Shown here: one piece after another, positions 1 to 5,834 of the stretch
How the letters are laid out: every line of letters begins with the position of its first letter
How positions within the stretch are numbered: the first letter of the stretch is position 1
Assembly: GCA_947178085.1 (NCBI GenBank)
Contig: CAMWWS010000187.1
Span: 1-5,834, forward strand
Length of the DNA: 5,834 nt
Direction: 5' to 3'
From: an uncultured Lachnospiraceae bacterium
GTDB taxonomy: Bacteria; Bacillota_A; Clostridia; Lachnospirales; Lachnospiraceae
Position numbers and translations under genes: made by a program
Notes under the pieces: model-generated
The model's input: the letters and a program-made list of their open reading frames with translations, nothing else
Databases searched by the model: none
What the model was told of the DNA's origin: nothing

Positions 1-687
1 GGAAACATAGTCTGTGATGTGGGATGCGATCATGGTTTTGTACCGATTTATCTTATCAGACAGGGAATCAGTCCGAAAGTAATAGCAATGGATGTAAACG
101 AGGGACCCCTTAAACGCGCGAGGGAGCATATTGATGAATATGGGGTGGAGGAATACATAGAGACCAGACTTTCGGATGGTCTGCATTCGTTTAGGGAGGG
201 GGAAGCGGATTCTCTCATATGTGCCGGAATGGGCGGCAGGCTTTTGATGCGTATTTTGCAGGAAGATGACGTAAAGACCGCATCATTTAAGGAATTGATC
301 TTGCAGCCACAGTCTGAATTGGAGCAGTTTCGTTGTTTCTTGCGCAATCAGGGATATATGATAGTGGATGAGAATATCATAGAGGAGGATGGAAAATTCT
401 ATCCGATGATGAAGGCTGTTAAGGGAGAAAAAGAGAGACTGAATGAACTGCTTTGGTGGCAGCAGATGGAAGACAGATATGGAGCTGTGCTGCTGCAAAA
501 GAAATCCATTGTACTGCACCGCTATTTAGAGAAGGAGAAACAAACCTATGAGGAGATTCTAAAGAAACTGAATGGGCATGTAGCCGATGAGGATAAAAAG
601 AATAGCAGATATGAAGAAATACAAAAGAAATTGCGGGATTGCGTGTGTGTTATGGAATATATGAAAGACGGCAGATGTATGCTGTGA
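1..687 (+). CDS. trmK: tRNA (adenine-22-N1)-methyltransferase TrmK, 5'-truncated by the window edge
   Basis: TrmK is an SAM-dependent class I methyltransferase that makes m1A22 in the D-arm region of certain bacterial tRNAs; it acts in the cytoplasm. The frame is open from base 1, and 228 residues are visible. The SAM-binding motif DVGCDHG lies at visible residues 6-12, so the GTG at base 19 falls inside this motif and is not the start. The true start lies upstream, probably about 15-25 residues away judging from family members near 230-240 residues. Other family marks are the acidic residue after strand 2 (AMDVNEGP, near 31), AGMGG (75-79), LILQPQ (99-104) and EEDGKFY (128-134). From about residue 140 to the end there is a charged helical, probably coiled-coil segment, which is typical of TrmK. 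The stop is TGA. The next gene follows after 53 bp on the same strand, so co-transcription is plausible. Family assignment is firm; the exact tRNA target is known from the family only. Confidence 0.93.
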   Translation, partial: GNIVCDVGCDHGFVPIYLIRQGISPKVIAMDVNEGPLKRAREHIDEYGVEEYIETRLSDGLHSFREGEADSLICAGMGGRLLMRILQEDDVKTASFKELILQPQSELEQFRCFLRNQGYMIVDENIIEEDGKFYPMMKAVKGEKERLNELLWWQQMEDRYGAVLLQKKSIVLHRYLEKEKQTYEEILKKLNGHVADEDKKNSRYEEIQKKLRDCVCVMEYMKDGRCML

Positions 688-740
688 GGTAATATTACGT
701 AATTTATGCGAATAAATCCAAGACTTATCGGGAGGATAAT

Positions 741-2396
741 ATGGTAAGAATCAAGATTAACGGTGAAGAGAAGTTATATGAAGAGGGCATTAAGTATGAA
801 ATAATAGCCAAGGAGTATCAGAGCTTATATAAGGATTCCATTGCGCTGGTAATTGTTAATGGGAAGATTCGGGAATTGATGAAGAGGGTTGACAGGGATT
901 GTGAACTTAGCTTTGCCACGTATGGGGATTCTATCGGACATAAGACCTATGTGCGTTCCGCTATAATGCTGCTTATGAAAGCTATTGCCGATGTAGCGGG
1001 TGTTGATGCAGCAGCAGCAACGAAAGTTGAGTTTGCTATTGGTGCGGGATATTACTGCCGGTTTAGGAATGGCATTTCTCTGGATGATACACAGATTGAG
1101 CAGGTAAAGAAAAGGATGGGCGAACTGGTAGATGCGGATATTCCGGTTACCAAAAAGTCTTATCAGGCAGAGGAAGCCGTAAAATTGTTTGAAAAATACG
1201 GCATGTCAGATAAGGTGAAGCTCTTCCGTTATCGGAGAAGTTCTACGATTAATGTGTATTGCCTGGGAGATTATTTTGATTATTATTATGGGTATATGCT
1301 GCCAAGCACAGGATACATCAAGCGCTTTGACCTGCTAAGCTATGAAGGCGGTATGATTCTGTTGCTGCCTGAGCAGACTTCACCTAATGAACTTCCCAAG
1401 TTTGAACCCAGAAATAAATTGTTCCAGACGCTTCTACAGTCATGCAGATGGGGCGAACAGATAGGAATAGATACTGTAGGAGATTTGAATGACCAAATCT
1501 GTCAGGATAATATTGCGGATATGATTCTGGTGCAGGAAGCGCTTCAAGAGAGAAGAATAGGCGAAATCGCCAGAGATATTGCAAGGCGTGACGGAGTTAA
1601 ATTTGTAATGATAGCGGGACCTTCGTCTTCCGGAAAGACTACGTTTTCACACCGCTTGTCAATACAGCTTCGCACATATGGTTTACAGCCTCATCCGATT
1701 GGTCTGGATAATTACTATCGGAATCATGGAGATACGCCATTAGATGAAGACGGTAATCCTGATTTTGAATGTCTGGAAGCTTTGGATGTGGAGCAGTTCA
1801 ACAAAGATATGGGAAGACTGCTGGCGGGAGAGAGCGTGGAACTTCCGACATTTAACTTCAAAACCGGAAGAAGAGAGTATAACGGTAAAATAATGAAACT
1901 TGGCGAAGGTGATATTCTGGTAATTGAAGGTATTCACGGACTGAATGAGAAAATGTCATATTCGCTTCCGGCGGAAAGTAAGTACAAAATATATATCAGT
2001 GCGCTGACTTCGTTGAATATAGATGAGCATAACAGGATTCCGACTACGGACGGCAGACTGCTGCGGCGTATGGTCAGGGATGCCAGAACAAGGGGAGCAA
2101 GCGCAAAAAGAACCATAGATATGTGGGCGTCCGTAAGACGCGGAGAGGAAAAATATATTTTCCCATATCAGGAACAGGCGGATGCTATGTTCAACTCAGC
2201 GCTTATCTATGAGCTTGCAGTATTGAAACAGTATGCAGAGCCGCTTCTGTTCAGTATTAAAAAGGGCGAGCCGGAATATCACGAAGCAAAGCGTCTGCTT
2301 AAATTCCTGGAATATTTTCTGGGCGTCAGCAGCGAGAACCTTCCAACCAATTCACTGTGCAGGGAGTTTGTAGGAGGAAGCTGCTTCGAAGTATAG
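741..2396 (+). CDS. Nucleoside (uridine) kinase family protein with N-terminal TGS/ThrRS-like domains
   Basis: This is a cytoplasmic P-loop kinase of the uridine kinase/phosphoribulokinase group, expected to phosphorylate a nucleoside, probably uridine or cytidine, in pyrimidine salvage. The 551-residue length fits the long Firmicutes form and is more than twice a classic Udk. Residues 1-60 look like a TGS-type ubiquitin-like fold, and about 65-210 resemble the second additional domain of threonyl-tRNA synthetase. The kinase domain spans about 285-510: Walker A GPSSSGKT (293-300), substrate-site LDNYY (322-326), Walker B-like ILVIEGIHG (392-400), and an Arg-rich lid around RLLRRMVRDARTRG (439-452). 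The start ATG has a strong GGGAGG site at 730-735, five bases upstream. The ThrRS-like part does not keep the HxxxH metal motif; GHKTYVRSA (66-74) stands at that place. The kinase class is clear. Substrate choice and the role of the N-terminal domains cannot be read from the sequence. Confidence 0.9.
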   Translation: MVRIKINGEEKLYEEGIKYEIIAKEYQSLYKDSIALVIVNGKIRELMKRVDRDCELSFATYGDSIGHKTYVRSAIMLLMKAIADVAGVDAAAATKVEFAIGAGYYCRFRNGISLDDTQIEQVKKRMGELVDADIPVTKKSYQAEEAVKLFEKYGMSDKVKLFRYRRSSTINVYCLGDYFDYYYGYMLPSTGYIKRFDLLSYEGGMILLLPEQTSPNELPKFEPRNKLFQTLLQSCRWGEQIGIDTVGDLNDQICQDNIADMILVQEALQERRIGEIARDIARRDGVKFVMIAGPSSSGKTTFSHRLSIQLRTYGLQPHPIGLDNYYRNHGDTPLDEDGNPDFECLEALDVEQFNKDMGRLLAGESVELPTFNFKTGRREYNGKIMKLGEGDILVIEGIHGLNEKMSYSLPAESKYKIYISALTSLNIDEHNRIPTTDGRLLRRMVRDARTRGASAKRTIDMWASVRRGEEKYIFPYQEQADAMFNSALIYELAVLKQYAEPLLFSIKKGEPEYHEAKRLLKFLEYFLGVSSENLPTNSLCREFVGGSCFEV

Positions 2397-2427
2397 GGAA
2401 TATGTGAAATAATGATGTGAGGTAATT

Positions 2428-2456
2428 ATGTCAACTAGCGTATAAATAAATATGCT
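2428..2456 (+). promoter_or_regulatory. Candidate promoter for rnpB
   Basis: ATGTCA (2428-2433, four of six matches to the -35 consensus) and TATGCT (2451-2456, four of six to the -10) are separated by 17 bp, which would start transcription near 2463, about 15 bases before helix P1. A second -10-like TATTAT sits at 2460-2465 without a fitting -35. No terminator separates the kinase gene from rnpB, so read-through from upstream followed by processing is also possible. This is a weak call in AT-rich DNA. Confidence 0.25.
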
Positions 2457-2477
2457 ACCTATTATGGAAATTATTAA

Positions 2478-2857
2478 GTGAACTAAGTAGAATAAATGAT
2501 CGCGCCTGCCGCAGGGCAGGTGAGGAAAGTCCGGGCTTCACAGGGCAGGATGCCGGATAACGTCCGGTGGAGGCGACTCCAAGGATAGTGCAACAGAAAA
2601 TAAACCGCCGTAGTTTATATTTCATAGCGTACGTATGAAGTATAAACTGCGGTAAGGGTGGAATGGCAGTGTAAGAGACTACCGCTTCCATGGTAACATA
2701 GAAGGCTGTGTAAACCCCATCCGAAGCAAGACCAGATAGAGAGCTATAGGTCTGCCCGGCCTGCTCTCAGGTGGGTCGCTGGAGGTTGTCGGCAACGACA
2801 ATCCAAGATAGATGATCATTCACGACATAACCCGGCTTATCGTTCTGCTTAGTTTGC
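2478..2857 (+). ncRNA. rnpB: RNase P RNA, bacterial class A
   Basis: This is the catalytic RNA of ribonuclease P, which with the RnpA protein removes 5' leaders from tRNA precursors. Conserved blocks are GAGGAAAGTCCGGGC (2522-2536), AGTGCAACAGAAA (2587-2599) followed by AAACCGCC, GGTAAGGGTGGAA (2651-2663), and near the 3' end the CCCGGCTTAT block (2831-2840). Helices pair by hand: P1 2478-2493 with 2842-2857 (16 bp including G-U pairs), P2 2495-2501 with 2814-2820, a minimal P3 2505-2510 with 2515-2520, P9 2568-2572 with 2577-2581 closed by GCGA, P12 2608-2625 with 2635-2652 (18 bp), P16 2739-2744 with 2763-2768, and P18 2786-2791 with 2796-2801 closed by GCAA. The layout follows the E. coli class A type, not B. 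subtilis class B. The ends are set by the limits of P1, so mature termini may differ by a few bases. The L15 loop shows UGUAAAC where GGUAAAC is usual. Confidence 0.97.
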
Positions 2858-2898
2858 ATCAATAATAACTTCTATTGTATATGTTTTGATTTTAGTAT

Positions 2899-2945
2899 AG
2901 ATACAAAGGCTGAAACTTGCATGTATCTGCTTATTTTGCAGATAC
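2899..2945 (+). other. Two mutually exclusive hairpins between rnpB and the MBOAT gene
   Basis: Hairpin 1 pairs AGATACA (2899-2905) with TGTATCT (2922-2928), and AAG (2906-2908) with CTT (2916-2918) can extend it past a three-base bulge. Hairpin 2 pairs GTATCTGC (2923-2930) with GCAGATAC (2938-2945), a perfect 8-bp stem with a TTATTTT loop. They share bases 2923-2928, so only one can form at a time. Hairpin 1 is followed by GC and then TTATTTT, so it could act as a weak intrinsic terminator for rnpB. Hairpin 2 is followed by TAATTAACG, not a T-tract, and is not a terminator by itself. The rest of the 116-base gap is AT-rich; the only promoter-like pair seen (TTGTAT 2875-2880, TATAGA 2896-2901) has a 15-bp spacer and is poor. 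Confidence 0.35.
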
Positions 2946-2973
2946 TAATTAACGAAAAAAGGAATTAGGGTAG

Positions 2974-4467
2974 ATGTCATTTAATTCAATTAATTTCTTA
3001 GTATTTTTTCCCGTTATAGTTTTTTTATATTTTTTGTTACCTAAAAAAATAAGGATGTATTGGCTTCTTGTTGCTAGTTATTATTTCTACATGTCATGGG
3101 ATGCAAGGTTTGGGCTGTTAATTTTATTTTCTACGGTTATCACTTATATTTGTGGATTATTATTAAATAAAGTAAAACGAAGTTTTTGTGGTAAACACCA
3201 AAAAGCTTTAAAATTAATAGTGCTATTTTCAAGTTTGTTTATCAACTTAGGACTTTTATTTTATTTTAAATATACTAATTTTGCTGTAAACAATATAATT
3301 AAAGTTTTACACAAAATCGGTATGGATATACAGTATCCTGAATTTGATATTGTGCTACCTGTAGGAATATCATTTTTCATTTTCCAAGCGATTGGATATA
3401 CGGTTGATGTATATAGAGATGAAATTCAGGCAGAAAAGAATCCATTTAGGTATGCTTTGTTTATTTCTTTTTTTCCTCAACTGGTGGCTGGTCCTATAGA
3501 ACGTTCAAAGAACCTATTGCCTCAGATGAGGAATCCTTCAGAATTTGATGTTGATAATGCAAAATATGGATTGCTTACTATGGCATATGGCTTATTTATG
3601 AAAATAGTTGTGGCTGATAATATTTCGGTTATTATTGATCCGATTTTTGGTTCTCCGGATAATTATTCTGGAATGATGCTGCTTTTTGCAACTATTATGT
3701 TTGCTTTTCAGATATATTGTGATTTTAATGGTTATACACAGATTGCAATTGGCTCGGCAAAAGTTCTGGGTTTTAAATTGAATCAAAATTTTGATTCTCC
3801 ATACATGGGGAGTTCAGTTAAAGATTTTTGGAGAAGATGGCATATTTCCTTGACATCATGGTTCAGAGATTATTTATATATTCCTTTGGGTGGAAGCAGA
3901 AAAGGAAAGTTTCGAAAACAAATTAATACCATGCTGGTTTTCTTGTGCTCTGGTCTTTGGCATGGTGCTGGATGGCATTATGTTGCTTGGGGGGCGCTTA
4001 ATGGTCTTTTTAGTGTTTTCGAAGATTTAATTAAGCCGATTAAAGAAAAAATTGATAAGCATTTATCTATTGATAAAGAGAAATGGATGTATAAAGTATT
4101 TCAAAGAATTATTACATTTATCCTTATCGATTTTACATGGTTATTCTTTAGAGCACCTGAGCTTACGACAGCTTTACATATACTGAAGAAAATAGTAAGT
4201 GATTGTAGATTGGCATGGCTTATTAATTTTGAATTTGTATCTGCATTTGAAAGTGATTATGTACTGATGACGGTTATTATTCCGCTTTTTATCGTAATAG
4301 CATTGGATGTAATAAAGTATTATGGAAAGGATATAAAGGCGGCTATATTCAGTCAGCAAATTGTATTCAGGTGGGTAATATATACAGCAATTATGTTTGC
4401 AATACTATATTGGGGGCTTTATGGAACAGAGTATGAACAAACGCAGTTTATCTACTTCCAATTTTAA
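2974..4467 (+). CDS. MBOAT family membrane O-acyltransferase, AlgI/DltB group
   Basis: This polytopic membrane protein probably passes an acyl group, most likely acetyl, across the cytoplasmic membrane for O-acylation of a surface polysaccharide. The 497 residues are close to AlgI-like proteins and longer than typical DltB. Family signatures appear in order: the N-terminal NSINFLVFFPVIVFLYFLLP segment, LVAGPIERSKNLLPQ (170-184), FQIYCDFNGYTQIAIG (245-260), DFWRRWHISLTSWFRDYLY (284-302) with PLGGSRKG after it, and SGLWHGAGWHYVAWG (326-340), where H330 is the expected catalytic histidine. TWLFFRA (388-394) and about eleven or twelve hydrophobic segments complete the pattern. The start ATG has AAAAAAGGA ending at 2963 and AGGG at 2967-2970; both are off the ideal spacing. 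The downstream SGNH gene overlaps its last 47 bases, which fits the usual MBOAT plus SGNH pair. No dltA or dltC is in view, so D-alanylation of teichoic acid is less likely. Base composition is much more AT-rich than the genes to the left. Confidence 0.93.
   Translation: MSFNSINFLVFFPVIVFLYFLLPKKIRMYWLLVASYYFYMSWDARFGLLILFSTVITYICGLLLNKVKRSFCGKHQKALKLIVLFSSLFINLGLLFYFKYTNFAVNNIIKVLHKIGMDIQYPEFDIVLPVGISFFIFQAIGYTVDVYRDEIQAEKNPFRYALFISFFPQLVAGPIERSKNLLPQMRNPSEFDVDNAKYGLLTMAYGLFMKIVVADNISVIIDPIFGSPDNYSGMMLLFATIMFAFQIYCDFNGYTQIAIGSAKVLGFKLNQNFDSPYMGSSVKDFWRRWHISLTSWFRDYLYIPLGGSRKGKFRKQINTMLVFLCSGLWHGAGWHYVAWGALNGLFSVFEDLIKPIKEKIDKHLSIDKEKWMYKVFQRIITFILIDFTWLFFRAPELTTALHILKKIVSDCRLAWLINFEFVSAFESDYVLMTVIIPLFIVIALDVIKYYGKDIKAAIFSQQIVFRWVIYTAIMFAILYWGLYGTEYEQTQFIYFQF
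4412..4416 (+). promoter_or_regulatory. Ribosome binding site inside the MBOAT gene for the SGNH gene
   Basis: GGGGG lies four bases before the ATG at 4421, within the last codons of the MBOAT gene, and favours 4421 over the in-frame ATG at 4433. Its position inside the upstream coding region suggests translational coupling of the two genes. Confidence 0.5.
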
Positions 4468-5834
4468 TAAGAATATCATTTTCATAATCAAATTAGTTGT
4501 TGCTTTTATGTTGCTGATAGGGTATGTTTACCATGTACTGCCACAATATGAGCAAGGATATAATGCATCATTAATTGATAAAGTCAATAGACTAGAGTCG
4601 TTTGATGAACCAAAGATTGTATTATTAGGAGATTCCAATTTGACATTTGGAATAAATTCAGAGATGCTTGAAGACGCAATCGGAATGCCAGTTGTAAATA
4701 TGGGATTTCATGGCGGTAACGGAAATGCATTCCATGAGGAAATGGCAAAATATAATGTTACAGCAGGTGATATTTATGTATTGTGTCATAGTAATTATTA
4801 TGATGAAAATTTGATTATAGATACGATGAATGCATGGTCTACTATAGAGAACCATATTCATTTGTGGAAAATATTGAGGACAGATGATGTAAAAACAATG
4901 TTAAGCTCTTTTCCTGTTTACTTGAAGAAGAGTTTAATTTTGTACTCATCAGGAAAAGGAAATCAAGATCCGGGTGGCATATATTCAAGGAGTGCATTTA
5001 ATGAGTATGGTGATGTGGCTGTATTAAGGGAGGGGTGTCAATATTCCTTTGAAGGAGGAGTTGGCGTAGCAGGGATAGGTGATATCACAATAAGGAGAAT
5101 AAATGAGCTAAATGAATACCTTACGGAGAGAGGAGCATCTCTTGTTGTTGCAGGATATTCAATTGGAAACGGAAGATTAACAGCAGATGCTTTTGAATTT
5201 ATAAGCTTTCAAGAGCAATTGGCAGAAAAATTAGATTGTCCAGTAATCAGTAATTATGTTGACTATATGCTTAGTTATAATTATTTTTTTGATACAAAAT
5301 TTCATTTAAATTCGGAAGGCGCAGAGTTGCGAACCATACAGTTGATATCGGATTTGAAAAGATGGCAGGAAACAGGAACCGATGCAAATATAAATAGTGA
5401 TGAATATACAGATATAGTTGCTGATGCAAATCTGTCCCACATTGATGTTTTTAATGATTATATAAGTGTATTAGAGGATGCCAAGGATAGATATACAATT
5501 ATTATTTCAGCTGTAGATGACGTTTCTTCTTCGTTAGATGCAGGTATTTTAGATGAATTAAATGAATTGGGATTATCTGTTGACTGGACGAATGGATGCA
5601 GAAATAGTTATGTGGCTGTTGTTGAGCTGGGAACGGTAGTGTATGAGAAGCATGAATTTGATAAGATTGAAGTCTCTGGTGAATTTGATGACGGAAGAAT
5701 GACTTACGCAATCACAAGCGGTGGGTGGGATGAAGGTTGTTGTAGTTCAATAGTTTTAAATGGACAAGAATATTCTGAAAATGTTAGAGGGTTAAATTTT
5801 GTAGTATATAGTAATGAAACACATAGAATATTGG
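4421..5834 (+). CDS. Membrane-anchored SGNH-fold acyltransferase/esterase-like protein with FAM3/ILEI-like C-terminus, 3'-truncated
   Basis: The frame is open from ATG 4421 to the window edge: 471 complete codons and no stop. Residues 1-17 are polar, 18-40 form one hydrophobic membrane segment preceded by lysines, and the rest should be extracytoplasmic. An SGNH domain spans about 64-315. IVLLGDSNLTFGI (67-79) carries the nucleophile candidate S72 in GDSN, GFHGGNG (95-101) fits the glycine block, SNYYD (124-128) offers N125, and FFDTKFHLNSEG (289-300) gives D291 and H295 as the other triad candidates. Such proteins partner MBOAT acyltransferases (AlgI with AlgJ/AlgX, DltB with DltD) and complete acyl transfer onto the glycan; here the gene directly overlaps the MBOAT gene. 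Residues about 340-471 form a separate module resembling FAM3/ILEI domains, described in its own entry. The start could also be ATG 4433, four codons later. The SGNH class is well supported; acetyl transfer to a surface polysaccharide is inferred from context, and an esterase role cannot be excluded. Confidence 0.85.
   Translation, partial: MEQSMNKRSLSTSNFNKNIIFIIKLVVAFMLLIGYVYHVLPQYEQGYNASLIDKVNRLESFDEPKIVLLGDSNLTFGINSEMLEDAIGMPVVNMGFHGGNGNAFHEEMAKYNVTAGDIYVLCHSNYYDENLIIDTMNAWSTIENHIHLWKILRTDDVKTMLSSFPVYLKKSLILYSSGKGNQDPGGIYSRSAFNEYGDVAVLREGCQYSFEGGVGVAGIGDITIRRINELNEYLTERGASLVVAGYSIGNGRLTADAFEFISFQEQLAEKLDCPVISNYVDYMLSYNYFFDTKFHLNSEGAELRTIQLISDLKRWQETGTDANINSDEYTDIVADANLSHIDVFNDYISVLEDAKDRYTIIISAVDDVSSSLDAGILDELNELGLSVDWTNGCRNSYVAVVELGTVVYEKHEFDKIEVSGEFDDGRMTYAITSGGWDEGCCSSIVLNGQEYSENVRGLNFVVYSNETHRIL
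5438..5834 (+). other. FAM3/ILEI-like module in the C-terminal third of the SGNH protein (protein domain)
   Basis: Two blocks recall the interleukin-like EMT inducer (ILEI) domain of FAM3 proteins, which also forms the carbohydrate-binding stem of POMGNT1. Block A (residues 340-410) has VFNDYISVLE, then IIISAVDDVSSSL (360-372), LNELGL (380-385) and NSYVAVVELGTVVYE (395-409); compare FAM3C LVFVASYDDPATKM, LFSELGS and WVFVGAKG. Block B (about 424-471) has YAITSGGW (429-436), then SSIVLNGQEYS (442-452), RGLNFVVYSNE (456-466); compare FAM3C FRVVSGA and RGLNIALVNG. In FAM3C block B precedes block A; here A comes first. Vicinal cysteines C440 and C441 are unusual for an exported domain. The likeness was judged by eye from remembered family sequences. 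Glycan binding is inferred from POMGNT1. Confidence 0.6.

Noticed and set aside
48..519. Open frames on the - strand within trmK
   Set aside because: They mirror the coding strand of a clear methyltransferase gene, and their translations are low-complexity, Ser- and Ile-rich with no domain.
706..747. Thirteen-codon frame overlapping the kinase start, as a possible leader peptide
   Set aside because: GAGG at 686-689 is 16 bases from its ATG, too far for a ribosome binding site, and no attenuator structure follows.
2428..2445. Five-codon frame after GAGG, between the kinase gene and rnpB
   Set aside because: It is too short to judge; the TGTGAGGTAAT string before it also occurs after trmK (683-693) and may be chance.
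2455..2691. Open frame of 78 codons on the - strand
   Set aside because: It lies almost entirely antisense to the RNase P RNA, and its openness is explained by the structured RNA sequence; it has no recognisable domain.
2938..2973. Hairpin 2 (2923-2945) as an intrinsic terminator of rnpB
   Set aside because: The bases after the stem are TAATTAACGAAAAAAGG, with no T-tract on the + strand.
4658..4861. Open frame on the - strand inside the SGNH gene, rich in Ile, Thr and Tyr
   Set aside because: It is antisense to the SGNH domain and arises from AT-rich codons; no binding site or family motif was seen.
5502..5711. Open frame on the - strand, His- and Gln-rich
   Set aside because: It is antisense to the ILEI-like region, and its composition mirrors GAT/GAA/TTG codons on the + strand.
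1..5834. CRISPR array, insertion sequence or tRNA gene
   Set aside because: No regularly spaced repeats, transposase motifs, terminal inverted repeats or tRNA cloverleaf were found on either strand.

Overview
The window looks like chromosomal DNA of an anaerobic Gram-positive bacterium of the Clostridia, most likely Lachnospiraceae-like. The clues are a TrmK-type tRNA methyltransferase, a long nucleoside kinase with ThrRS-like N-terminal domains, a class A RNase P RNA with no sign of the Bacillus class B layout, and purine-rich ribosome binding sites. The taxonomic call is inference, because no database search was possible. All genes lie on the + strand.

Left part (1-2857): housekeeping genes. 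A 5'-truncated trmK (tRNA m1A22 methyltransferase, 1-687) is followed after 53 bp by a 551-residue uridine-kinase-family protein (741-2396). About 80 bp later comes the RNase P RNA gene rnpB (about 2478-2857), whose helices P1, P2, P3, P9, P12, P16 and P18 can be paired by hand. These genes serve tRNA modification, pyrimidine nucleoside salvage (probable) and tRNA 5' maturation.

The junction (2858-2973) is AT-rich. It holds two hairpins that share one strand and so cannot form together, and no classic terminator with a long T-tract.

Right part (2974-5834): a two-gene surface acylation cassette that is clearly more AT-rich than the left part. The first gene is a complete 497-residue MBOAT O-acyltransferase of the AlgI/DltB group. 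The second overlaps its 3' end by 47 bases and runs off the window. It encodes a membrane-anchored SGNH-fold protein, the usual kind of partner for an AlgI-like protein. Together they probably move acyl (likely acetyl) groups across the membrane onto a cell-surface glycan. The notable point is the C-terminal third of the SGNH protein, which resembles the animal FAM3/ILEI domain, also found as the glycan-binding stem of POMGNT1. Its two halves appear in the reverse of the FAM3 order. That suggests a glycan-targeting module fused to the acyl-transfer enzyme.
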